64,000 bases of DNA from Micrasema longulum (lineage: Eukaryota; Arthropoda; Insecta; Trichoptera; Brachycentridae), in the NCBI GenBank assembly GCA_022494885.1, contig JAGVSM010003544.1:1-64000 (forward strand). Direction: 5' to 3'. This document shows positions 21,310 to 32,640 of the stretch, one piece after another (position 1 is the stretch's first letter; every line of letters begins with the position of its first letter). The translations under genes were made by a program, and so were the position numbers. The notes below the pieces were generated by a model, which saw nothing but the letters and a program-made list of their open reading frames with translations, had not been told where the DNA came from and ran no database searches.

Positions 21310-21500
21310 TGTGGCTACACCCTTGTCCCCCCCTCTATACCTCCCCCCGATGAGTACACCCAACCAACCTTTATGCGCGTTTAATTAACATTGCAGTGAT
21401 AGCGGCTAATTGTTATATCGCCCGGCAAACTGATTTATTGGCGCATTAATCTGCGAACACCTCTGTAATTGGTACATTTCTCTGGTTCCTAAACTGTTAG
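21310..21500. promoter_or_regulatory. Candidate homeodomain-site cluster
   Basis: Repeat-free sequence with C-rich runs (21324-21350) is followed by TAATTA (21382), TAATTG (21408), TTTATTG (21434), ATTAAT (21445) and TAATTG (21466) within 90 bp, interleaved with GC-rich words. Hox and other homeodomain proteins bind such cores. AT-rich DNA makes these common by chance, so confidence is low. Confidence 0.25.
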
Positions 21501-21671
21501 CTGACCAAAGCGACGAAACGTTTTGACAAGCACTGGAAAATTGAAATATAAGAAAAAAATCGTGACTTTTAAAATATAGTCATTAAAGGGGGAACCCAGC
21601 GCGATTATTTTGATTGGTGGCTCTTTCTGCCTTAATTTTGATTCAAATCACTTATTAAAAATATTCAAAAA

Positions 21672-21810
21672 TATCATCATCATTATTCTTCTTTCTGTAC
21701 CCAGTAGTGCATAAAGCAATGTATTTGTGAACCAAATACAGCGTACTTCAATCGTCTGTTACATGAAGCTTAGGCGATCAGTCCTATGTTTCAGGTGCCA
21801 GTCCAAGAAC
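21672..21810 (-). mobile_element. SINE (family 1) 3' fragment
   Basis: On the plus strand, 'cccagtagtgcataaagca' and 'caggtgccagtccaagaac' match the distal half of family 1. The tRNA head is missing. Confidence 0.7.
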
Positions 21811-22435
21811 AGCCTGCCCACTACACACCGCACACCGCCTATGATGACATTAGTCTCTTTGGCGGTGCCCACTTACACGGAAAAATTGCTCCTGGCTGAA
21901 CGAGAAAAGTTGACAAAAGACGCTCTCTGTAATCTGGTAGCTAAGCATCTTTGTGCTGAAAGAAGGTAATCAAGAAGTTCATAATATGCACTTCATTGGA
22001 TTGAGAAAAGAAGGAAGTGAACTTTAATTGGCTCTTCTGAAAAGTTGTACATGTCACTGGGTATCTTTTTTTTCGGTGTTTATTTATTGTATTTTATTTG
22101 GGAAATCAACAGTTCTACATACATATTTATAGTAAACAAACAGATACAGCGTATAAACTCAGTAACTAATAACAGATTTCCACAAAGTTAGTAAAGAAAA
22201 TATATTACATATTAAATAAATATATATTTATATAAATAATGATTTAACCTTTGTGATAAAATCCATTCTGTCTTCCATTTAAATTTGTATTTTTTGTGTA
22301 TTAAAAGAAACATTTTTTGAAGTAGGTTAAATTTTTTTCAAGAAAAATTAGCGTTCTTATAATTTACTCAAATATTACAATTTTGGTGGCCATTTTCAAC
22401 GAGTTGTAAATAACTCACTCTTAGAAAATGTAAAT

Positions 22436-22748
22436 CAAGTTGGGTTCGAACCTCGGACCTCTGATCCGTGAGTTCGCAACACTAGCCACGGGACCACAAC
22501 CCGATTCTAATTTAAAGATAATAATTACTTAATAAATAAACAACAACAATAAACAAATACTGCTACATCCCAAGAAAAAACAAAATTATTTTTTACTAAA
22601 AACGTTTTTACTTTTTTTGGTGTAGAGGCGAATGAATCCACTGTCATAGTACAAAACGCTAGGGGTAAAAAAAAATTGTTTGAGATCTCACCGGGAAACA
22701 AATCCGGAACTCCCATGCGCGAATCAAGCGTCTTAACCATTATTGAAA
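22436..22748 (-). repeat. Two decayed tRNA-like SINE heads
   Basis: 22440-22505 on the minus strand has 'gtggtcccgtggctagtg' and 'ccgaggttcgaacccaa' (B box). 22680-22748 has 'ggttaagacgcttgattcgc' and 'ggatttgtttcccggtgag'. Both lack clean cloverleaf pairing and resemble family-2 heads. Confidence 0.5.
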
Positions 22749-22889
22749 ACATTTATTTATTTATTACCAGTATACAAACGCAGAAACTATAATTTATTTA
22801 AGCATTTAAATTCCTAACAATGTTTGTCTATTTTATATTAATGTTTTAAATACCTCTTCTCTGTTTGTTCCAGTAGAGTATTCTTTTCA

Positions 22890-23215
22890 ATAGCAGCCGC
22901 GAGCGGAGGGGGGGAAACGTATTGGGTAAAGGGGGTTATTTTCAACGGGGGAGTATCGCAGATTGTTTAAAACACCCCTAGGATTTGAATTCCATTCACA
23001 CCACCCCCACTGTGCGTACGAACCGTTAAATAATAATTTATAAACACACAACATAAGTAGATACACACGCACACTGCGTCGAATGTTTAATAAGCCTATG
23101 TTAATGTGTTCGTGCCTGTCGGTGAACCAAGTACACATTCCATTTTTGCTTGTGTAACCATGCACATAAAAATGATTTAGATAAAAACTTTTTGTTACAC
23201 ACATAGAAGCTAAGT
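22890..23215. repeat. Dispersed repeat with 'gtcggtgaaccaagta' motif
   Basis: 23100-23215 ('gtgcctgtcggtgaaccaag', 'aaaaactttttgttacacac') matches 59945-60060, and a shorter match is at 51120-51150. The 22905-22995 part is unusually G/C-rich. No ORF or ends were recognised. Confidence 0.6.
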
Positions 23216-23439
23216 CATTGAGTATTTAAACGGACTGAACCTAAATTTATAAATTAATAAAATTGATTGTGAGTTGATTCAAAAATTTAAAAAGCCATTT
23301 TGTAATTTTTTTCAAACTTTTAACGGTTCAAAGTATTCTTGGTACGATTGGACCTAATATGAGTTTAATATCAATAATCAATCAACAAAATAAAAAAATT
23401 TTAAACGTGTTTCCAAGCAGTTTTTGGCAAATAACTCAT

Positions 23440-24010
23440 TCACAAACAAAACCAGCAAACCACCATGCCGTTTTCCCTTAAGGGTAGGCAGTGAGGATAG
23501 AACGCCATATAACTCTCTCTTTGCTCACAAATCTTGTTTTCTCTAGATTCATCCATCTTCCCTCTTTAAGCATTTGTTGAATTCGGTCGTGCCATGCCTT
23601 TCTTGGTCTTCCTCGTGTTCTGCATTAATCAACATTCACATAACGTATCTTTTATGCCGTTCTTTCGCCTTTAATTCGCTCTACATGTCCAATCCACCGC
23701 AAAACTCATTTCTTGATTTTGTGGATAATGCTGGTCTCAGCCTTACATAATGTAGTGATCTCAACATTTGTGCATCTATCATACATAGTTTCACCACAAA
23801 TTCTCCTGTGAGGTTCTATTTCGCAGCATTCAGCTTACTTTCATCGTTATTTTTCCGATGCCATACTTCGCTCCCATACATAAGGTTCGGCACCAGAACT
23901 CCACTGTGAACTGCTAATTTTGCTTCCTGATTTTCTATCGATCTGTTAATATTATACCTAAGGTACCTTAACCAAATAAGGCCTGAAGCCCGAAAAGGCC
24001 CATTCGATAG
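23440..24010 (-). mobile_element. RTE/Proto2-like LINE relic (C-terminal third)
   Basis: The minus frame reads IENQEAKLAVHSGVLVPNLM, YGSEVWHRKNNDESKLNAAK, then a frameshift. Downstream (plus-strand 23480-23700) is the complement of GHVERM/RPRKAWHD-like sequence and the 3' end near 23460. It belongs to the YGSETW lineage seen at 14470 and 57545. Confidence 0.75.
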
Positions 24011-24660
24011 ATTTTCTATTAAAAAAAAAGTATACAAAAAGGCATTACACGAGAATGAGGAGCAGATTTACAAATTCATTTGAAAACAATACTTTTTGAT
24101 TTTTGAAACATTAAACATGAATTTAAATAGTCAAGACATATTTATCACTTTATATAATAGGTATAGAAGAAAATTAACCACCTTGATTCAGAATAACAGG
24201 GAATAGACGTTTTGTCGTTTTTTAACTTTTTTTGTTCTTAATTTCTTGTCATCAAATCAGATGTTATTTTACACTCCTACTTTCCTTCATTCATCCTCCA
24301 CCACTTCTCATCACTTTGTCATTTTTTTCCTCGTTGTTTTGTCCCTATTTTAATTTATATTAATAACCTTGTTTCAAGAACTTACCATTTTAGTTTTTAC
24401 TATTTATATACATATTTAATATTTTCTATGTTTAGATTTTAGCCTGTACATCTGTTTGTATTCTAAATAAATTAAATAAAAATAAACGAAAAAATTAACA
24501 TGTTTTGTTGACGTTGTTTTGAAATTTTTATACGAATATAAATACCTTTAGTTATTTTAAAAACATAATCTTATTTTCAATTAATCAAAATAAATTAGGT
24601 TCGCGATTTCTGAAATAATTCTAACTATTTACTTTTTTTCGTATTTTAGGCAATTTTTCT
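24010..24660. other. AT-rich sequence, no recognised feature
   Basis: Nothing beyond homopolymers and short frames. Confidence 0.4.
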
Positions 24661-24900
24661 TGTTAAAGGGGATTAATTTCCAGGCGGAAAAGGAAGTTTG
24701 ATTTCAGGAAGGGAGTTTCCAGTTTGTACGAATCGACAGCCTATACCGCCGTCTAGCATTGATGTATTGTTTTCATCATGTTACATTAGGCACTGCCGCC
24801 GGTGGTCGGGGAGGGGGTGGCGGTATAGTGGTGGGGGTGGCGGCCGGCAATTGTTTTAGACTTGGGGTTGGTAGGTGATGAATCGTCTAAGCCGCAAGTA
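24660..24900. promoter_or_regulatory. GC-rich, repeat-free island with G-quadruplex-like tract
   Basis: 24801-24845 carries successive G runs ('ggtcggggagggggtggcgg', then 'ggtgggggtggcggccgg') and could form a G-quadruplex on the plus strand (antisense to Antp). GC in an AT-rich intron and the lack of repeats suggest constraint. Function is unknown. Confidence 0.35.
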
Positions 24901-25365
24901 ATTTAAGTTTGGCGAAGGAAGAAAATTTTAAAACAATTTTAGAGTATATTACGAATCCCAAAAGTTTTAACGATTTTGTATAGACACATACCTAACCACA
25001 ACTTGAATAAAAAATAAAAAGTGTAAAATAGAGTTTTCTATTAAGGGCGCCCCAAATTTAAGTTTGAGTAAAACAAATTTTGTATGAGATATAATGTGAA
25101 TGAAACGTGACATCAGTCATCATCTTCCAGGAATTAGCAAGCAGCGCGTTTGTCACATATGTGACAGAAACTACCTATAATCTACGAAAGCTACCCTTCG
25201 GATATTTTTCTTTATTTTGGCAACCTTAGCAGTTTTAAAATGGTGCTTTATTAATCAATTTTAAATTGGTTACTTTTTAGCATGAACAATTGACAAATTG
25301 CTATTTGGCTCAATATTTATTTTTGTATATTTATTGATATATTTTAAGTTGCAATAGTTACATTA

Positions 25366-25475
25366 GAATTTGTTCCAACGGAGAGGGAACACACCTTTTA
25401 GAAGGGAGAATGGAAGTCTAGGCATTTACAGGGCTTATGACCTGTCATCAGCTGGTTAAGGTGGCATCTTTACTC
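25366..25475 (-). repeat. Four-copy dispersed repeat, copy 1
   Basis: 'tggaagtctaggcatttaca' and 'gggcttatgacctgtcatca' form the reverse complement of the copies at 25885, 40735 and 60365. Confidence 0.75.
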
Positions 25476-25587
25476 ACTGTGTAACATTCACCATTCTTCT
25501 TATGTTCGTACGAGCACATTTCCTTAACTCTTCCATCTATTGACTTTTGTGAAGTAAAAGAGCTGAAACCTTTATCATGTTGGGCAT

Positions 25588-25884
25588 TTTTTTTTTTTTT
25601 ATTTATTAAGGAAAAACAACAGTTGTTATTTAAGAATATAAAATATAAAAAATAGAAAATACATCCAGTTAAAGTTTTTCACAAATATAATGAGAGAACA
25701 TGTTACACAGTAAAGAGAAAAATAATATATTATATAAGACATGAGAAAAAAAAGAGCTCTTAAGAAGGTTAAGGAATGAGGAAATAGAGTGGAGAAGTGG
25801 AGGAGAGGAATTTTCATAATACAGTTGACCAATTAAAAATTTTGATATTGCAATAAAATAAACATAATTAAAGGAACATAAACT
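25588..25884 (-). mobile_element. Possible LINE 3' end with poly(A)
   Basis: It starts with a T run (25588-25600), i.e. a minus-strand poly(A), followed by A-rich 'tttatttattaaggaaaaac'. Similar starts are at 22070, 38998 and 18478. There is no RT sequence. It lies between two inverted copies of the four-copy repeat. Confidence 0.35.
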
Positions 25885-25970
25885 TATTATTAGGTCATAA
25901 GCCCTGTAAATGCCTAGACTTCCATTTTCCCTCGTCAAAGGCATTTTTCCTCTCTGTTGCAACAAATGCA
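25885..25970 (+). repeat. Four-copy dispersed repeat, copy 2
   Basis: 'ggtcataagccctgtaaatg' and 'cctagacttccattttccct' make an inverted pair with copy 1, 410 bp away. Confidence 0.75.
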
Positions 25971-26099
25971 AATATGAACCGCGCCCTAAGGACATACTCA
26001 AAACATTGTTGAAATAATTAACTTAATTAAATAAACTGGCCTACGTTCGCAATTCGTCCATTCTAGTCATGTTATCGTAAACACTGTTTTATTCAAAAA

Positions 26100-26425
26100 A
26101 CGATTTCCGAAAAAGCTCGTGTCACTACTATCTGCCAGCCCCTCCCACCCCCCGCAGTGTCATCATCCCTCTCACTTCGTGGGGGTGAATAGATTTATAG
26201 GCATTTGATATCGTTGCAGAATGTTAAATGTTGAAAATAGATTCGGAATGTTTCGCCCAGCAAATTTTGAATGTCCACAAATGAATGCAATTCCATTGTG
26301 GCCAAGTACTACTACCATCGAGCAAAATATGGTTGATTTATATAACATATTTTATGTATGTGAAATAGAATCAGAATCCTGGAGGAGTGTTTTCAATTCG
26401 ATTGCTGCTCTCAGGTAAAGTCCAG
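26100..26425 (+). repeat. C-rich stretch and coding-like module (no tRNA part attached)
   Basis: 26335-26418 contains the module found at the 5' end of composite SINEs. Its frame reads FYVCEIESESWRSVFNSIAA LR stop, with the stop in the same place as in other copies. Upstream the frame is open back to the ATG at 26221 (65 codons), preceded by 'gatatcgttgcag', an acceptor-like sequence. 26137-26155 is C-rich. It may be the least truncated copy of the source sequence. Confidence 0.5.
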
Positions 26426-26502
26426 TCTTTTAACTTAAATATTGCAGAGTAAAATAAGATTATTTAATATCAATATTTCACGTCTACCTAATGCAGGCAT
26501 GT

Positions 26503-27064
26503 AGCTCAATCACAAATAACTATCGACGTGCTAATAAGCGACGTGATAACAATTTCTCACCATGGTTGTTTATCGTATTCGCGATAACAATGGAACATTC
26601 GTAAACACTTAATATTAAATGTCAAAATATTTACGTTTCGCGACGTATAATCCTGCTGCGCAATCACATATTTAAATTTCACTGGTGTAAATATGGAAAA
26701 CATTCCAAAACTGCTATTTTTTAATATTTATTTATTATTTATCAGGCTACTTATTGCATTTAGCCGGCGGTTAGAAAGCCAAAATGTCAAGAAAAGCAGT
26801 CTCCATAGTGCATGTAAATTAATTTTCTATTTTTTGTATTAGATACTGCTTATTATTTTGCAAATGCAATATATTGTACTTTTTTTAGAGTAAATGCCGA
26901 TTTTTTGGCAATGAACTGTATTTATTTACGATAAACAAACCGACACGAGACACACGCATTGACTTATGACTGCAATAACTTAAGTCTGTTCATTATTGTT
27001 CATTGCGATCGCTCAAATGCTTAGCTCGTTTTTAAGCACGTCAATAGTTATTTGTGATTGAGCT
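26503..27064. mobile_element. MITE-like element with ~30-bp terminal inverted repeats, copy 1
   Basis: The left end AGCTCAATCACAAATAACTA + TCGACGTGCT is repeated, inverted, at the right end (27035-27064) with one mismatch. 562 bp, no transposase frame. A diverged full-length copy lies at 49791-50376. No clear target-site duplication. The superfamily is undetermined. Confidence 0.85.
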
Positions 27065-27115
27065 GATTTGTGTAGGCGAACGCGCCACCCATTGCACCAC
27101 GAGGCAGTTTTATCT
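27065..27115 (-). repeat. SINE head fragment
   Basis: 'taggcgaacgcgccacccat' and 'gcaccacgaggca' are the reverse complement of a family-1 head, abutting the MITE end. The MITE probably inserted into an older SINE. Confidence 0.6.
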
Positions 27116-27599
27116 CCACCCAATTTCCTTTTCTGGATTTTTACACTAGAAAAGTCAACGTCAAATTTCTGTATTTTTCATTGAAGATGTGAAAATTGAT
27201 ACTTTGTAAGCATTTTTATACAAATTGTAATTATAAAATAACAAATGAATTCCTAAAAATGCAACACCTGCCAACGACATTTATCTAGCGATTTTAATTT
27301 AAAATAGAAAACTAGAATACCAACCTCCTATGTACAAGACGTTTTTGGATGTTCACTGTACCGCACTTTTAGATGACTTTCACCAAATAGTGCCATGTAT
27401 ATTAACCACCCATTATTATTTATTAATAAATCATTAATAAACGAGTGATCTGTAGGTGTTATAGTCTAAATACCAATATAATTATTGATATATGTAGCTA
27501 ATCTAGTATTTTGTTTATTTATTATATTTGTGTTTTATTAACGTGTGAAAAATGCTAAAGTCTCATTCAAACTGTCAGTAGGGTCGCAGTGAGCCACAT

Positions 27600-27990
27600 T
27601 TTGCTGGAGGATGTGATTCTATAAAATGCTGCGAACGCCCAGTTGCATTCCACCGGCAACACTACTGACTAGTCCTACTCGTTAGCGTCCACGTCGCAAA
27701 CCCCGGGCAATAGGATCACATTCATAACGGTGTGATCACAGCAGATAACGAGAGGATGAAAGGCAGGTTTCTGGTGCCCCCAAACCAGAACTATCCAGCT
27801 AAGGGAAGGTAACCCCGATAAAAAAATCGATCAGATAAGGCAACGGGAAACCACTCTAGTCATCTTTTCCCAGGAATCTTTATGGCGAGTATATCCAATA
27901 AGCAGTTTTCCTGGGTGCGGAATATAAGAGTAGCGCAGGACCAAGATGCTTTCGCTGTAGCGATCGACAACGTCAGGGGGACCTAAAAAG
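27600..27990 (-). repeat. Dispersed repeat, copy 2 of an inverted pair
   Basis: Reverse complement of 17030-17355; carries 'ggcaacgggaaaccactct', 'catcttttcccaggaatc', 'gataacgagaggatgaaa' and 'gcaataggatcacat'. It is the longer copy at both ends. Confidence 0.75.
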
Positions 27991-28224
27991 GCACCGCAAG
28001 AAGAAGATAAAAATTCGTGTAAAAAAGTAAACTTTCTCGTAACTAAGCCTTGTTCTTTTATTATTATAAAGAGAAGAACCGATATAAAAGTTTCTTTAAA
28101 TTTTATTATTTTGTTTTGTATTCGTGCAGTTTTTTGAGGGAAAGAAAAAAGTACGGAAAATGAAAACTGGGGAACAATTTATTTTAAAAGTTAAGTCTGT
28201 CTGTCCAGACAAATGAAGAAGACA

Positions 28225-28545
28225 ATTGCAAATGTGAAATAGACCCAGAATTCCGAAAGAGAATTTTTTATTCGATTGCTATTCTCAGGTAAAAATTCTG
28301 TAAAAGAAAATCAAGGGTAGAAATGTCCGCCTCGTGATAAAGTTTTTGACGTGTTTGCCTACCATATCCAAGATGCGATTCCTGGCAGAGAGAACGTGAA
28401 TTATTGGTTTTAAAAGTGGTTGCAATATTTCATTGTTCCTAGGCTGACACCTAAAGTGTAATACAAGAAGATTTAGATACGCGGTGATTGCAATGCCCTA
28501 TTCGCCACTGGATGGGAAAGGGGCAACGGTGATGACGATGAATTA
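28225..28545 (+). mobile_element. Composite SINE: coding-like module plus tRNA-derived SINE
   Basis: The module frame reads CEIDPEFRKRIFYSIAILR stop (to 28292). The tRNA-like head from 28321 ('gtccgcctcgtg', B box 'gatgcgattcctggcag') and family-1 body (28430-28530, 'ggctgacacctaaagtgtaa') follow. Confidence 0.7.
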
Positions 28546-29690
28546 ATCAAATGTTTGTAATTGCGTTTGTGGTAAATTATTATTTCGTGCTATCCAATAT
28601 GAATTCCTTAAATATATCGAACTGGAAACTAGCACAAAACTCGAAATACTTCATCTGGTTGGAATTCCACACCATCGACCAGTAATGGAATTCCACTAAA
28701 ATTGACAAAACCACATACAAAATTGGAGTGTGCATCGCTACATAGACACGGAAATTTATCTGCATTTGAAATTAAATATTTTGGCATGAAAATGGCGTCC
28801 ACTGGAACAACCTGTCCACAGGGATATAAATTAATTTATTACAATGCATAAATGCATAGTAAGTGCGTGAAAAGTTGAACAGGTCCATTTAAAAAAGAAC
28901 ATATAGGTATGTATGCTTTGTTACCAATTATATTTATTTATTTTATTTTACAAATTAGTTACAAATACAGTTAAATATACATGCATGTAAGTATAATTAT
29001 AAGTAACACAGAGAATTTAAAACTAAATTATTATTTTACATATTAAGAAAGTCTAAAAAAGATAAACAATATTAAAAAAATATTACCAGTGATAAAATAT
29101 TGAAAAAATAATAATTTGGTATTAAAAATACTATGAGGCAGTAAAAAAAAACTAAGAATTTTTTTTTGAATATAATTGAACGATAAAAAAATATATATTT
29201 ATTATTATTTAAAACTTAAACTTAGGTAAATAGTATATACATATTTATGTATAAAAATATAGAATTGTGTAAAAAAAATATAAAGAGAAATATTTTGGAC
29301 TTATAAATAAAATCAAGAAAATAAAAGAAGAAAAACAAAAAAAGTTGAAACAATTTTGAACCATACTAAATGGTAAAAAAAAAGTGATCTAGAACTATTA
29401 GGTAACTACTAGCTTCTCCCACTTATGAAATACAGGAGAAGAGCCGTTTTATATATATCTACTAAATTTCACGTGCAATTTATAATGCATTTTTATGAAG
29501 AATTTATAAAAACAAAATACAAAACGGTCGTAAATATAAAACAAATAAAAATTATTATTTTATCAATTGTATTATGTTATCACTTTTTTATTGCAGACAA
29601 GAGTTTTAAATTCAAACGTATTTACTCATAAAAGATTTCATGTATAATCGAACGAATTCTCGTACATTTTCATGAAAATATTAACAAAAC
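28545..29690. other. AT-rich sequence; possible LINE tail at 28930-29400
   Basis: 28930 starts with 'ttattttattttacaaatta', resembling other minus-strand LINE tails. The rest is A-rich. Open frames at 28580-28765 (-) and 29425-29631 (+) have no signature. Confidence 0.35.
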
Positions 29691-29900
29691 ATTGGGTATT
29701 GGAGCTCCGGAAACGGGTTCGCCACAGCCATATTGATTATGGCATTATCTGCCGGCACTTCCGCATACAAAACCGGAAACTGAGAGCTTTTGACGTAAAC
29801 ATCACAACGGAAGCTTTCCATAGATACAGTGGCCAAAAAGCTCCGAGCTTTCAGCGAATTCAACAAAAACAGGATTGCATTTAGTATGAATGGACGCATA
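29690..29900. promoter_or_regulatory. Candidate conserved element with paired PHO/YY1-like cores
   Basis: GCCAT at 29727-29731 and ATGGC at 29739-29743 face each other 7 bp apart, in a 200-bp patch of mixed composition. Both strands are open for 70-90 codons here (29672-29884 +, 29681-29953 -), which may be chance. No repeat match. Confidence 0.25.
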
Positions 29901-30559
29901 TTTGTAAATTTACGAGTTTTATGAATATTGGTAATAATATTATGAAATAACAACGTTTAATAAACTTGGGTATATTATTTTATGCTCATGTCAAAAATAA
30001 AACAAACTAAGATCAATAAATACGAAATATTAATAATATGCCTTAAAAAAAAAACATTCGTTGCTTTGATATTGAAGCTTTTATTAAAACGCAATCAACT
30101 AATAACTAATACATAAAAAACTTTTTATTCAATATAGGTACGCATCAAAACGAAAGATTTGTCTTTGCGGCTTGCGTGTTATCATAAATTAAAAAATGAG
30201 AGCTTTAATCAAATTAATATGAAATAAAACTATTTTTTTATTTGTAGCTTCTAAAATGATAATCTGAAACAGTGCTTCGTAATTAAAATAAAAAATGCCC
30301 GAGCTCATTTCTTGACAAGCTTTTTTTGTCGAGAAAATTCAATTCAAATACAGTTCAACGGCAATTAAAGCTATTTTAATATTTTCAAAAAAAACCAAAC
30401 GAAATAAAAATTAAGAAAATAAAAATTAAAAGAAAGCTTTCAGTTATAAAAAAATAACCAACTTAAAAAAATTGATCGATAATCCCAAAAAATAAATAAT
30501 GGAATAAAAGTCGAATCCCTCTCCCGCAATTAATGTTTATGGTCAAATGCTGTCCTCTG

Positions 30560-31270
30560 AATAACCCGCTTGTTCCTGTGATGTAACCGGGGTTGCGAAT
30601 TGCATTAATTAAGTTATATGTTATAGTTATCATGTTTTCATAATATCAGCATATGTTAATTTTCTTTTTCTCTTCTTTTTCTTTTCTTTTCTTTTCATAG
30701 TCATGTCATACCATATTTATATGCTATAAACTTATTAATAATTAAAAAAAGGAATGCCCCACGCTCAGACGCTGAAGTCTTTGTGGGCATTTTTTCAAAC
30801 TTATGTTATGGCTTAATTTTAAAATGTATTTTTGTATAGTGTATTTTTGTCATTATATTTCTATGTAAATATTTGTATGGAAAATGAACAAAAAAATATA
30901 TATATTAAAAAATATCTCGGCAACTACTACGAATATTACTATTATTCTTTTTTGAAATCCTTAAATTAATTTTGACACACACAAAAAAAATATTTCACGT
31001 ATTTACGTATACATATTATATAATTTTAAATAAAATATTTTGTCCATCTAGATCTCCGAAAATGACAAAATCTCGATTACCCTGAGGCAAATACATAAAA
31101 AATTATATTGAGAAAAAGAGATGTAATCTGATTAGATCACTAAGCAAGACACACACATAATTTTAATCGGATTATCCGGCGATCATTTCCTAACCTCAGC
31201 TTTACCACTCAGTGACTCGAGGAAATTTTTTACGCAGTGCGTTGTAATGAAAACCACACATAAATATTTT
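30560..31270 (+). repeat. Duplicated segment A (partner 53440-54300)
   Basis: Matches to the partner: 'taaccggggttgcgaattgc' (30588), 'atctcggcaactacta' (30914), 'gatctccgaaaatgacaaaa' (31051) and 'cctaacctcag' with 'ctcgaggaaattttt' (31190-31230). 30615-30900 is not shared and looks like an insertion in this copy. Orientation is the same, about 22.6-22.9 kb apart. Confidence 0.75.
30752..30795. repeat. Small hairpin
   Basis: 'aatgccccac' is followed 15 bases later by 'gtgggcatt', giving a ~9-bp GC-containing stem in AT-rich sequence. The T run after it is likely coincidence. Confidence 0.4.
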
Positions 31271-31779
31271 AAATTAGAATTTACTTAAAAGTTTTCCTCT
31301 ACCTTCATACGAAACCAACAAATAACTTAGAAAGATGATTGAAAAAAAAGTATACTCTATATAATATCCCACTTCTCTCCAAAATTGTTTAATCTTTTGT
31401 TGTTTGGTCTTGTATTCTAAAGTTGTGGATTTAAGTGTTCGTGTTTTTTTCTTTGTTTGCCAATTTATTTGTTTGTTTGTTTTGTTTATGAACACAAGTA
31501 TTTTGAATTTGGTTTTCATGAAAATATTTTTAAACATTGTTAAAAGCATAAGCCGTAAAAATTATATACATAAAAAAAAAATATTTTCCAATTATTTTAA
31601 CTCATTCTCGCAATCCATTCTCAATAGATACACATATACATATTGAAATCAGGAATCATTTAAAATATATTATACTCAACTTAATTGTTTGGCATTATTA
31701 TAACCAAGTGCCAGCCCTGATTAGATCGTCCGTTCTGCTTCAGTCAAACTAGAGTTTTTTATTTAGTTGTACCTTTTCA

Positions 31780-31870
31780 CAAGCGCTCACTGCCACCAGA
31801 GTTGGGTAGTGAGGGAGGGGGGAGGGGGAGAGCCAATGAATAATTGCGTGGTAACGTCAAATTAATTGTT
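31780..31870. promoter_or_regulatory. G-rich tract beside CCAAT and homeodomain cores
   Basis: A G/A purine tract with runs of 3-6 G (31811-31831) is followed by 'gccaatgaataattg' and then ATTAATTG at 31861-31868. Repeat-free. Candidate only. Confidence 0.25.
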
Positions 31871-32640
31871 TGTTCGAATTTCGAATCGTATTTTAAAAAC
31901 AGTTGAAATTCGCAAACCTCATTTTTTTCGGCGAATTTAAATTCAAACGTAAAATAAAATTTGAAGCAGAATAAGAAATTTCGGAAAACCGTAGTTTAAT
32001 CTAATATATTATTGTCACTAAATGGATATAATATTATATTCTTCCCTCATATTGAAATATAATTATAATTTTGACTGTTGTAAATTTCTGGTACGTACTC
32101 AGCTTTTTAATTTTAACAAGTACAGAAAAATAATTTGAGCGCTCGCTTTGTAATTTAGCTTGTTTAATTGCATTGACTTAAATACATATTACAATTTAAT
32201 AATGGCTTTATTCTTAAGAGAAAATATAAATATAAATATACACCCATTTAAAAGTAATCAATTGAGTATTTAAATTACTGTTAACTATCCCGTAACTAAA
32301 GTCGCGTTTTTTGATAATAATAAATTGAGTAAAACTATTATTATTCAAAAGTTTTGAAATATATTTTTTTTTACTTATTTTATTCATTATTTAATTTTCA
32401 TTAACATTAGTTATTTTTATAAAAATGTTTGTTTCATTTTAATTTATTTATATCCATTTATTTACTGATTTTATTTTAAAATTATTTTGTTTTATCATAA
32501 TTTGTTATTTCATTAACATAATGCATTTTAATGCAGTTTTTGGGTAAAAAAAAATAACTGAAGCAAAATCTATAAATATTTTTGTTTTGGGTTTTAAACT
32601 GTGTCCATTAAAGTTTTATTTTAAATAAATAAACTAACTG
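31870..32640. other. AT-rich sequence, no recognised feature
   Basis: Very low complexity, especially 32340-32560. Nothing identified. Confidence 0.4.

Noticed and set aside
29672..29953. Opposite-strand ORFs of 70 and 90 codons as genes
   Set aside because: No recognised domain, no neighbouring exons or promoter features; listed only as a possible non-coding element.
30655..30700. Pyrimidine-rich tract as a splice acceptor of an Antp upstream exon
   Set aside because: It is on the plus strand, opposite to Antp, and no exon-like sequence follows.
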